From Bacillus methanolicus PB1 (GTDB taxonomy: Bacteria; Bacillota; Bacilli; Bacillales; Cytobacillaceae), in the NCBI RefSeq assembly GCF_000262755.1, contig NZ_AFEU01000003.1:310001-374000 (forward strand): 64,000 nt of DNA, in the 5' to 3' direction. This document shows, piece after piece, positions 56,695-64,000 of this stretch. Every line of letters starts with the position of its first letter. Positions within the stretch are counted from its first letter, which is position 1. The position numbers and the translations under genes were made by a program. The notes beneath the pieces are model-generated. The model worked only from the letters and a program-made list of their open reading frames with translations. It made no database searches and had not been told where the DNA came from.

Positions 56695-56780
56695 TTTAGA
56701 TTTTTAAGAATGTACATTCTATAATACTTGATTCTGGGGTTGTTTAATACAGGTTATAGCAATCTGTGAACCTATTATGC

Positions 56781-58355
56781 CTAACTATGCAACCCCCCCC
56801 TCAACCAAGGGCGAGGTCGATAGGGACCGATCGGGATTTGAATTAGGCTGGTTTTTCCTAGTGGATCCATCTTGTAAATTTCATCACACAAGTTCGCATC
56901 AAACCCGAGGAGTGGGTGCCCCCCCATCCCGATGGCTGACGCCGCTAACAGTAATCGTTGCACGAGCATTCCTGCTTCCATTTGTTGAATACGGTATCCT
57001 CTGTACCCAAGTTCGGTTTTAAAGTAATCCTTGTCACCTGCCACATGGAGGCAGAGGGGGACTTGGATCAAATTTACATTATCCAGAGACATTCCGTATT
57101 GCAGCCTGAGCCGATGATCTCCGGGATGTACCTGCCGTAACGCATGTGCAGTGCTGTCATAATGATAAGCACCATCCGGAATGCCTTCAACATTATACAA
57201 ACAGCCATATATTGAGACACGTGTCTCGTTTTTATGTGGTCCATCCAAATCATTTCGGTACGAGAAGGAAGCCGTCGCCTCCTGCAGCAAAGTGGCCAGT
57301 TGCAGTTGACTTACCTTTCCCAAAACGAAATCCATGTCCGGTGAATATCGCTTACGGCAGGCCGACGCCAGATCATACGACAACCGCTCCACGTGAGGCA
57401 GAGCTACCGCTTCACCCTCACAATTCTTACTCTCCTTCGCCCTGAACTGACAAAACGATCGCGTTGATTCGAGCATAGACGCTTTATTCATCTTTGTTAA
57501 CATCGGATACTCTTTGACCCTCCGTGACCGGACGTAGTGATTATGCTGAACCGCCGGCAACTCTCGGCACAATTCGGCGGCAGAGGCAATCCCGTCTATG
57601 TCACTCCCGTTTGAAAACCAGCTTGTTGGTTCCACCGATAGCGGGATAACCGCATACACGCTCTCCTCCTGTTCGGATAGCCCAAGCAGATGGTTGACGG
57701 CCCGATCAAGAAATTGGAAGTACACCCCCGATGCAAAGCCAAACCGTTTCGCCACTTCCAGCAACTGTCCAATCAATACACCGGCATCCAGCCCTTGCAG
57801 ACGGTAGGCAAAGTTATTGTATTTAAAAAAATTTTTCCAAAACATTGTCGATACAAAAACAGTACCGAAACAAGCGGACACGTCACAGCGGTTGCCGAGA
57901 GCCCGGGCTATATATGAATCAAAATTGCCTTCTCGCAACAATACTAAGCGGTGGTGTGCCACATCATAATGGTACACCCCGGCAGGCAAATCCTCGATCT
58001 TCAGATACACATACAATTCGTTTGGATACAGCGCTCCACCGGAAGGAGCAAACCGCCGATATGACTGCATTAGGTTTGCCGCTTGTTCTGTGGAATCCAA
58101 GGTTAAAACTGACTGGGAAAATTGAGTAAGTCCGAATACATACCAGAGAAAATGACCGATTTCACAAAGGTCAGGCATTACGGGTGCTTCTTGTTCTTCA
58201 AGTGTCAGCGGTACTTCCGGAGACAATGGAACTACAGGCAAACCACGGTAGAGCTTATACGCAAGCGGTGCATCTTCCCAATCCACTTCCCAGTCCGGCG
58301 GGCTTACCTTGTCAATGTCAAAATGTAGATTGTGCAGAAATTCCTCTAGATTCAT
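56781..58355 (-). CDS. SagB-type azoline dehydrogenase, two nitroreductase halves
   Basis: A 524-residue flavoprotein that oxidises thiazolines/oxazolines in the precursor to thiazoles/oxazoles with FMN. The first half (about 70-265) has the FMN-binding signature RRFAPSGGALYPNELYVY. The second half (about 310-520) repeats the fold (GIPDGAYHYDSTAHAL, MEAGMLVQRLLLAASAIGMG) but lacks an SGGxYP motif, so it is probably structural. Last gene of the TOMM operon, 22 bases after the YcaO gene, with AGGAGGCAGGAGG before its ATG. Confidence 0.9.
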   Translation of the reverse strand: MNLEEFLHNLHFDIDKVSPPDWEVDWEDAPLAYKLYRGLPVVPLSPEVPLTLEEQEAPVMPDLCEIGHFLWYVFGLTQFSQSVLTLDSTEQAANLMQSYRRFAPSGGALYPNELYVYLKIEDLPAGVYHYDVAHHRLVLLREGNFDSYIARALGNRCDVSACFGTVFVSTMFWKNFFKYNNFAYRLQGLDAGVLIGQLLEVAKRFGFASGVYFQFLDRAVNHLLGLSEQEESVYAVIPLSVEPTSWFSNGSDIDGIASAAELCRELPAVQHNHYVRSRRVKEYPMLTKMNKASMLESTRSFCQFRAKESKNCEGEAVALPHVERLSYDLASACRKRYSPDMDFVLGKVSQLQLATLLQEATASFSYRNDLDGPHKNETRVSIYGCLYNVEGIPDGAYHYDSTAHALRQVHPGDHRLRLQYGMSLDNVNLIQVPLCLHVAGDKDYFKTELGYRGYRIQQMEAGMLVQRLLLAASAIGMGGHPLLGFDANLCDEIYKMDPLGKTSLIQIPIGPYRPRPWLRGGLHS

Positions 58356-58377
58356 CCTCCTGCCTCCTTGTCACCGA

Positions 58378-60324
58378 TTATGGAAACGGATGCGGATGTG
58401 GATTGAGTTGTTCAAGTGTCAACGGTTGTTTCACATACCCGAGTTCCATTGGTACCTTCAGCACCCTCTCCAGCCCTGTTATGCGGGTAAGGTGATGTCC
58501 GAATGTCATCGGCAACATCCCCGGAATCAGCACTTTCACGCAATACAGTCCGTTTCGTTTCGTTTCCGGTGTCGTCTGGTCCACCACAATCACATCGAGG
58601 TTCAATCGACGAAACACCTGAAGAATGTCTTTCAGATCATCGGTCAGGTCTGCATGCCTCGTCTTCCACTTGAATTCCTCGTCAAACGTTCGCAACGGAC
58701 GATGATCATCCAGCAAAAACTGCAGGCGCTCTTCCGCTTCCGGCAAACCGTACAGCATGCCATGATCATCCATGTTCTGTACCAGGGAAGAATCTTGAAG
58801 CATTCGCAAATATTCCTCCCGGTTCGCTTCAAATTTCTCGTCAAGCGTCAGCATCATGGCAGCCAACTCGTGAACCGCACTTTTCACCGCCCGAACCGGG
58901 TCCGGATGAGCTCCGGCCGCACAAATAATATTCAATCCCTTTTCCTTCCTGTTTTTCGCCATCGCCCAAACGCTTGGAATTCCGTGCTCCATCGTCGAGT
59001 TAAACAAATACAGATCATATCCCGCCACCGCCCGAACACGGTCGATCATCAGCTGCAGCTCTTGGTCGTTGGCCGAATAAGGGTCAAGCCGCGGGAGAGT
59101 CAGCTGCGCATACCAAGTCATCAGGAACGAATCACGCTCTACCACTTCCAAAATACCGTAAAAAATGGCCTCCTCCAAACTTCCTCCTAACGCGCATCCG
59201 TTGGACGTTTCATAGACAAATCCCTGGTGTCCGCAGCCCAAACTGTAATAGGCAAGAAGCTCCGGAACCAGAATCGAACGCTCTTGCAAAAACGAATAGC
59301 CCCAAACCCAATGAATTGGGCGATCAGGATTAAACGGTTTAAATGGAAAACCGGGCCTCACATACTGTTCCTTAGCGTGCACGCCTACCTTGACAGGATT
59401 GAGCGCTTGATCTTCCAGATTGCGGTAACTGTCATAAACCACTGTCCGTTTGCCGCGGGGCTCCAAACCGCAGTACCGCTCCAACCCCTCCAAAATGGCA
59501 GTCAACTCACTTGCTGCGTATGAATGTGTCCGGCCTGCTGCTCCCTCATCCCCCGTGAACAAAGGGAGATTGACACTTACATCGGCAAATGGCGGCACGA
59601 GGTCATACATTTTACCATTCAAAAAGCCGGTCCGTTGGTCCAGATAGTCTTTGACCAGAACTTTGCTCAAATCATCCATCGAACGGCAGCGGTAACTGTC
59701 GGTGCTGATCTTCGGACTTGGCTGCAGCGAAATTCGGGCCGCCGCCGGTGAATCGTCGGGTAATCCACCGCAGACCGGACACAACGGGTCGGGAAGAAAG
59801 GAATGCCATGAACTCTTTAGTGTTTTCAAGTTGATTAAATATACCCGTCCTTCCGAATAAGCCTGATCACCTTGCAAGACCCTCTGTGCCTCTGCCCCGA
59901 GCAGGTGAGCCAACTGCAAAAGTCCCGTGCGCGATGCCCATGCGTCACTCGGCATTCCTTCGCGCGCCTCCAGTCTCTGCTGTATCTCCCACGTTTCTTT
60001 ACGGTCGCGTCCTGCCATGAGATGTCGCAGGTCTGCACACTGGGAGCATCCCGGTGTACCAGGGCGAACGAGCGGCCCGACCACACCCTCGCCAAATGAA
60101 ACGAAACCTCGCAGCCAAGGGGTGCCGGTTGGCCGCAACACCTCTTCCGCTTTTTTATGAACAGATGGATTCCAGGCATCGTGCAGCACCAGAGCCAAAT
60201 CAGCCGTTTCCGGTATTCCTGCCTCAAAATCGGTTTGACGAATTACCTTGTATTGGCTGGACAGTTCTCCGTACACGTAGTCCGCCAATACCCCTTCTCC
60301 AACAACCGCCACGACAGCAATCAC
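58378..60324 (-). CDS. TOMM cyclodehydratase, E1-like/YcaO fusion
   Basis: A 648-residue azoline-forming enzyme. The N-terminal ~220 residues are E1-like, with two zinc Cys pairs, GCSQC (93, 96) and CPVCGG (182, 185). The YcaO domain fills 225-640 with ATP-site residues in SELTAILEGLERY and EAIFYGILEVVERDSF. The C-terminus is NPHPHPFP, the PxPxP end found in azoline-forming YcaO proteins and needed for their active site. It uses ATP to close Cys (and Ser) side chains on the backbone. The GTG start overlaps the upstream stop (GTGA). The gene is GC-richer than its surroundings. Confidence 0.93.
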   Translation of the reverse strand: MIAVVAVVGEGVLADYVYGELSSQYKVIRQTDFEAGIPETADLALVLHDAWNPSVHKKAEEVLRPTGTPWLRGFVSFGEGVVGPLVRPGTPGCSQCADLRHLMAGRDRKETWEIQQRLEAREGMPSDAWASRTGLLQLAHLLGAEAQRVLQGDQAYSEGRVYLINLKTLKSSWHSFLPDPLCPVCGGLPDDSPAAARISLQPSPKISTDSYRCRSMDDLSKVLVKDYLDQRTGFLNGKMYDLVPPFADVSVNLPLFTGDEGAAGRTHSYAASELTAILEGLERYCGLEPRGKRTVVYDSYRNLEDQALNPVKVGVHAKEQYVRPGFPFKPFNPDRPIHWVWGYSFLQERSILVPELLAYYSLGCGHQGFVYETSNGCALGGSLEEAIFYGILEVVERDSFLMTWYAQLTLPRLDPYSANDQELQLMIDRVRAVAGYDLYLFNSTMEHGIPSVWAMAKNRKEKGLNIICAAGAHPDPVRAVKSAVHELAAMMLTLDEKFEANREEYLRMLQDSSLVQNMDDHGMLYGLPEAEERLQFLLDDHRPLRTFDEEFKWKTRHADLTDDLKDILQVFRRLNLDVIVVDQTTPETKRNGLYCVKVLIPGMLPMTFGHHLTRITGLERVLKVPMELGYVKQPLTLEQLNPHPHPFP

Positions 60325-62285
60325 CTGGATTCCTCCTCTCGCAACAAAACACCAAACACCCCTGCCAGTTTCTCTTTTAAAAATGGTTCCAGCTCTAGTT
60401 CGAAGACCAAGAGCCGCTTCCCGTTCCGTTCCAAGATCTGCATAGCAGACTGTAAAACCTCGGATTGTGTCGTTTCTTCACACGCAGGGATTACAAAGTT
60501 TTGCGGAACTTTTTCTTCCAGAAGCACGGACGGTGCCTCCAATGCTTGCGTCGTGAGGTTAGCCGCCTGGTTTTGTGCCTTCATAAGCGCCTGTTGCAAC
60601 GCTTTCCGTAACGCCATTGTGATATTCAAACCTGCACTGCCATACCAGCCTTCCCTCGTACCGACCCATACCACAGGGAAACCGGAGACTTCTTCTCCCA
60701 AGCCGATTATCGGTGCTCCCTGCATCGTGGTCAGTGCCTGCAAATAAAATCGGCAGCGTTCATCTTCTACCGTACCCAGCTGTACCCGAGCAACAACATT
60801 CTTCTGATTGACCTGTTGCTTTTTCAGCTCCTCGTCCAAACACTTTTGCAACCCGCGGCAAACACTTTCCGAAAACGTTTCTCCTGTTCCAATCCCAACA
60901 AATTCCTGAGGTTTTACCATCCTTTTCTCTACTTCTTTATGAGGAGGCAGAGTCGTAACGAGCAAACCGGCCATTCGTGACACATACGCTTCAATCCCGG
61001 CCAGACCCGCTTCCCTTCGTGCCTCCACATGTGTCAGAGCTGTACAAACAATGTCCGGCAGCAGCTCAGCCGGTCCCTCCGACAACGGGTCGACTGCCTG
61101 AACGCGGCACTGAGCTAACGGCAGCTGGGTTAAATCTCCCTCATCCCAAATATGGAAAATCCCTGATTCCTCTGATGTCAACTGGTTGAAGAAAAGAAGC
61201 AATTCACTCGGCTCGCCTTGGCTCAAGCCTTGTTCGAGCCGCATATCAAAATCTTCAACCCATTTAGCTGATGTTCGTCCGGTCACCAGTGGATGAGGCA
61301 GGAACGAATGCCAGTTTCCTTCCAACGTATCGAGATCAAGCAGAAAGAATTGATTCTTTTGTTCCACTTCGGTTACTCCTGTTACCTTTTTAAACAATTC
61401 AAACACGATCACATTAGCCAACATCGCTCCGGCTGTGGAAGAGAAGGCGGGTAATTGCTGGTCTCTGCATAATACAGATTGGTGGATGCGGCACCACGTA
61501 GAATCCCAGCACCCATCAGAGTCCGGATGTACTAACGGACCCGCCAGACCCACCTGTTGCAGGCATATAGCGGGGAGAAACACCTTCTTCTCTTCCCTGC
61601 AAACTTTATGAAGAAGCCGCAGTTTCTCTACATCGCCCTCTTCGGACACATACAAAATCGAATCAAACGGTTTCACAATTTCCCGCCAAGAACTTTCCCC
61701 CTCCGTCTTTAGTGTAACCTCCTCTACCGCTACTTCAGGGTCTGTTTTACGGGCATGTGCCACGAGTTCCATCAACCTCCGTCGATTGGTCGGTACCGAG
61801 TCTGTGATTAGCACTTGAAACTTTGGCAATCCGGATTCAATCAACGAAGAAACCAGCGAAACAAAAAAAGGACCGGAGCCAACTGCCAACACTTTGGATT
61901 GGCGATAGGCTTGAAAACCGTACGCCCCTGAACCGACAAAACTGTCCACAAATTCAATTTGAGAAGCATATTTTTTAAGAACTTGATCCGACAATTGATG
62001 CGGACGGTCTTGGCTTACATCTCTAACAAACCCATTTCGATACAGCACTTCTGCAATTTCATACACCCTGTCCCGGTATGGACCCGGCAATCCTTCTGTC
62101 AATTTCCCCAACGTGTACTCCCCGTTGAACATCGGTATCAGCTTTTCAACCCACTGATCGATCGTACTGCCTTCCATACGGAACGAACATAAGTTGTTCC
62201 GAAAATACACACCGCTGTTTGGATCAGGGAGAAAAAACGTGTCCCTTTTCACTTTCAGACGCATAGAAGGGTTCAAATTTGTCAT
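60321..62285 (-). CDS. ThiF-like TOMM maturation/leader-binding protein
   Basis: A 654-residue protein of the kind annotated as putative thiazole-containing bacteriocin maturation protein in Bacillus. Residues 1-90 form a PqqD/RRE-like winged helix, likely the leader-binding site. Residues 130-330 are an E1/ThiF-like Rossmann part (VLAVGSGPF). The stretch LDTLEGNWHSFLPHPL parallels LKTLKSSWHSFLPDPL of the next protein, and LAGPLVHPDSDGC parallels VVGPLVRPGTPGC, but the second Cys pair is absent. So it looks like a paralogue specialised for recognition. The ATG follows GGAGGAG. First enzyme gene after the precursor. Confidence 0.88.
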   Translation of the reverse strand: MTNLNPSMRLKVKRDTFFLPDPNSGVYFRNNLCSFRMEGSTIDQWVEKLIPMFNGEYTLGKLTEGLPGPYRDRVYEIAEVLYRNGFVRDVSQDRPHQLSDQVLKKYASQIEFVDSFVGSGAYGFQAYRQSKVLAVGSGPFFVSLVSSLIESGLPKFQVLITDSVPTNRRRLMELVAHARKTDPEVAVEEVTLKTEGESSWREIVKPFDSILYVSEEGDVEKLRLLHKVCREEKKVFLPAICLQQVGLAGPLVHPDSDGCWDSTWCRIHQSVLCRDQQLPAFSSTAGAMLANVIVFELFKKVTGVTEVEQKNQFFLLDLDTLEGNWHSFLPHPLVTGRTSAKWVEDFDMRLEQGLSQGEPSELLLFFNQLTSEESGIFHIWDEGDLTQLPLAQCRVQAVDPLSEGPAELLPDIVCTALTHVEARREAGLAGIEAYVSRMAGLLVTTLPPHKEVEKRMVKPQEFVGIGTGETFSESVCRGLQKCLDEELKKQQVNQKNVVARVQLGTVEDERCRFYLQALTTMQGAPIIGLGEEVSGFPVVWVGTREGWYGSAGLNITMALRKALQQALMKAQNQAANLTTQALEAPSVLLEEKVPQNFVIPACEETTQSEVLQSAMQILERNGKRLLVFELELEPFLKEKLAGVFGVLLREEESR

Positions 62286-62385
62286 TTCGCTCCTCCTTAG
62301 CCGTTGCTGTTCTCAAATCTGCATGATCACCACTATAATCTTATGTACTGCAATTTGTCCTTTATGTTTAATCTTAGAGAGAAGA

Positions 62386-62411
62386 GCCCCTGCAACAACT
62401 TATGCAGGGGC
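62386..62411 (-). terminator. Hairpin between precursor and maturation genes
   Basis: GCCCCTGCA and TGCAGGGGC form a perfect 9-bp GC-rich stem; the minus strand continues TCTTCTCTC, a modest T-tract. It could be a partial terminator giving more precursor than enzyme mRNA. Confidence 0.65.
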
Positions 62412-62460
62412 GGTTTCTTCTCCTTAGGCAACCACGGTTTCCGTTAGGAAACTAGAACTA

Positions 62461-62748
62461 TTAACCGCCGCAACGACCGCCGCCGCAACGAGAGCAACGA
62501 GAGCAATTGGAGCAATTAGAGCAACGTGAGCAATTAAAGCAATTAGAGCAACGGAAACAATTAAAACAGTTAAAACAGTTAAAACAGCTAAAGCATCTAA
62601 AACAACTAAAACAACGACCAAAACCACCAAAACCACCGAATTGTCTAGTCTGATCAACATAGTACTGGTTTGGGTCAAAAGGAACTGCCTCGTTCGCCTG
62701 GAAATCTCCAATATTCAATGTTTGGAGTTCGTTTTGGAAATCATACAT
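62461..62748 (-). CDS. Heterocycloanthracin/sonorensin-like TOMM precursor peptide
   Basis: A 95-residue peptide. The leader (about 1-45) starts MYDFQNELQTLNIGDFQANE and ends in a Gly/Phe linker, FGGFGGFGR. The core then has 16 Cys: fifteen at a strict three-residue period (CFS, CFR, CFN, later CSN, CSR), then GGGRCGG. These are the substrates for thiazole formation, and the adjacent Ser residues may be too. I use the second ATG (62748) because GGAGG lies 8 bases upstream; the first ATG (62754) is only 2 bases from it. It is next to all three modifying genes, so it is their evident substrate. Confidence 0.93.
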   Translation of the reverse strand: MYDFQNELQTLNIGDFQANEAVPFDPNQYYVDQTRQFGGFGGFGRCFSCFRCFSCFNCFNCFNCFRCSNCFNCSRCSNCSNCSRCSRCGGGRCGG

Positions 62749-62754
62749 TTTCAT

Positions 62755-63083
62755 AACCTCCTAAGATAATTTAACAAGGGGCGAGCAACATCAAAGTGGG
62801 AGCAGAACGAGCATCATCACAAAAACAACTGTGAAATAGGTGGATCCATTACTATTTCGAATACTTTCCTCAACAAAATATGAACGATCATTGGGTATTG
62901 TTACTGATTCAAATACCTATTTTTATTGGGTTCGTAAAACCATTCAAAACGGAAACAGGATGATCATATAATCAATAAGGCGAAAGAGTACAATGAAAAA
63001 CTTTCGAGACATTGTCGAAAAAATCCTCAACTAAAATTGCGTCATTTAAGATAGGTTCATCACGATTCATTCTAAACAAAAAA
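62755..63083. other. Upstream region of the TOMM precursor
   Basis: No gene. It should hold the precursor promoter; I see only a weak TTGAGG/TAATGG pair (16-base spacer) on the minus strand around 62850-62880. Confidence 0.35.
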
Positions 63084-63107
63084 ATCCTACCGATGATTCG
63101 ATAGGAT
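63084..63107 (-). terminator. Terminator after the rRNA methyltransferase relic
   Basis: ATCCTATCGA and TCGGTAGGAT pair around ATCA; seven T follow on the minus strand. Confidence 0.8.
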
Positions 63108-63128
63108 CTGAACTCATTATTACATCCT

Positions 63129-63195
63129 TTATTTATCTTTCCTAACAAGCAGTGAACTGCACTCCACATGATCCGAATGAGGAAACACTCTTCTC
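63129..63195 (-). pseudogene. RlmCD/RumA-type rRNA methyltransferase 3' end only
   Basis: The minus strand reads RVFPHSDHVECSSLLVRKDK and stops at 63129-63131, matching the end of 23S rRNA (uracil-5-)-methyltransferases (FPHT.HVE...LL). Nothing upstream continues it. It keeps its own terminator. The rest was lost when flanking DNA was rearranged. Confidence 0.6.
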
Positions 63196-63260
63196 CATAT
63201 TACTCCTGTTATATATCATCAACCGTTTGGATAATAGGTAAAGGAGCTTTTTAACATTAC

Positions 63261-64000
63261 TTATTTCAATTTTTTGATCGCCTTATAAATCATCCCTACC
63301 AGTCTTTCTCGGTCCACTTCAAACGCTACATTCGCATTTTTTTGCTTACCTGTTATATTTTGTTTGTCTACTACAGTTTGTCCTCTCGTAAATTCGCCTT
63401 TTGTTTCCACTTCAACGTTGCAAGGCATGACCGTAAATAACGATGGATCAATAAGATAGGCTACTGCACAAGGATCATGAATGGCGTCAACACGATCGTC
63501 TCGAAAATAAAAGTCCAACATGCCCGCAACGATCTTACCTGTTTGATTGCCAATATGGCGAATTCGTTCAATTTCCTCCTTAAACATCGGAACTTGATGG
63601 GTGACGTCCAGCCCGAACATGGTAATTGGAATTCCTGAGTTAAAAACAATCTGAGCGGCTTCCGGATCTACATATATATTGAATTCTGCTACAGGCGTAC
63701 AATTTCCTCCAAAACAAGCCCCTCCCATGATTGACAGTTGTTCGATCTTGTGAACGACCTCCGGATACGATTTTACTAAAAGAGCAACATTGGTGAGTGG
63801 TCCAATTGCGACGATAGTCACTTTTTGATCGGAAGTGAAAATCACATCTCTCATCGCTTCCAATGCCGAACGTTTGCTTACTGAACAGATAGGCTCTCCC
63901 AATTCTACTTCCCCAAACCCTGACTCGCCGTGTGCTTCAGGTGCAATGACCAAATCTCGCAGTAAAGGCTTGTCTGCCCCTTTTGCGACTTCAATTTGTT
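63261..64000 (-). CDS. Inosine/uridine-preferring nucleoside hydrolase (5' end beyond window)
   Basis: About 246 C-terminal residues of an IunH-family enzyme that splits ribonucleosides into base and ribose. Seen: PLLRDLVIAPEAHGESGFGE (entering from the edge), IVAIGPLTNVALL, SIMGGA, the metal-binding-type AEFNIYVDPEAAQIV, and HDPCAVAYLIDP. The N-terminal DTD(P)G-type motif is outside the window. It could supply ribose or nucleobases; the specificity (pyrimidine or purine) cannot be read. Confidence 0.9.
   Translation of the reverse strand, partial: QIEVAKGADKPLLRDLVIAPEAHGESGFGEVELGEPICSVSKRSALEAMRDVIFTSDQKVTIVAIGPLTNVALLVKSYPEVVHKIEQLSIMGGACFGGNCTPVAEFNIYVDPEAAQIVFNSGIPITMFGLDVTHQVPMFKEEIERIRHIGNQTGKIVAGMLDFYFRDDRVDAIHDPCAVAYLIDPSLFTVMPCNVEVETKGEFTRGQTVVDKQNITGKQKNANVAFEVDRERLVGMIYKAIKKLK

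Noticed and set aside
58309..59190. 293-residue + strand frame in the YcaO gene
   Set aside because: Antisense shadow of a GC-rich gene; basic, no motifs, no ribosome site.
62424..62711. 95-residue V/L/A-rich frame on the minus strand overlapping the precursor
   Set aside because: It is an out-of-frame reading of the CXX repeat codons; the Cys frame has the ribosome site, a leader and adjacent enzymes.

Overview
The window reads as chromosome of a spore-forming Bacillaceae (Bacillus sensu lato). Evidence is a CotA-type spore-coat laccase, a gamma-type SASP-like small protein, a YjcZ-type sporulation peptide, a CwlO-like NlpC/P60 hydrolase, strong GGAGG-type ribosome binding sites and moderately AT-rich DNA. 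I cannot name the species. It is an accessory region: insertion sequences of at least five families (IS21, IS256, IS110, ISLre2, IS66) and many broken genes lie between intact islands.

Layout. 1-1.9 kb: end of an IS21 and an IS256 relic. 1.9-9.4 kb: cotA, a stand-alone trpB, an NlpC/P60 hydrolase, small spore-type proteins and a secreted DUF6454-like protein. 9.6-16.2 kb: decayed IS110 copies, a hydrolase relic, a YdeI-type protein with a CDGSH iron-sulfur tail, an ArsR/AHSA1 pair with a perfect operator palindrome, an IS21-like MITE, a second ArsR gene and an SMR pump. 16.2-20.1 kb: a taurine/sulfonate operon (permease, binding lipoprotein, ATPase, TauD dioxygenase) read leftward behind a consensus promoter and a leader terminator that suggests attenuation.

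20.3-44.5 kb is a defence island, partly ruined: a MazG-like/PLD-SF2 helicase/PD-(D/E)XK operon (the nuclease has a nonsense codon), then a class 2 DISARM-like locus (two drmE-like halves, drmA, drmB; no drmC seen), a nested pair of IS21 elements with a 5-bp target duplication, a broken SIR2 + DUF262 pair, and a C5-cytosine methyltransferase that fits DrmMII. 44.6-48.6 kb: an ISLre2 fragment, a helicase crumb and an intact IS66 that splits a small gene, with an 8-bp target duplication. 48.8-50.4 kb: a coiled-coil protein of unknown function.

51-56.5 kb: a deoxyribose operon (deoK, deoX, deoP, deoC and a LacI-type regulator with repeated operators). 56.7-62.8 kb: a complete thiazole/oxazole-modified microcin (TOMM) cluster of the heterocycloanthracin/sonorensin type. 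It has a 16-Cys CXX-repeat precursor, a ThiF-like maturation protein, an E1-like/YcaO fusion with a C-terminal PxPxP motif, and a SagB-type dehydrogenase. No exporter, protease or immunity gene is visible. The window ends in an rRNA methyltransferase tail and a nucleoside hydrolase that runs off the edge.

I worked by eye only; family names come from motif recognition, and all relic boundaries are approximate.
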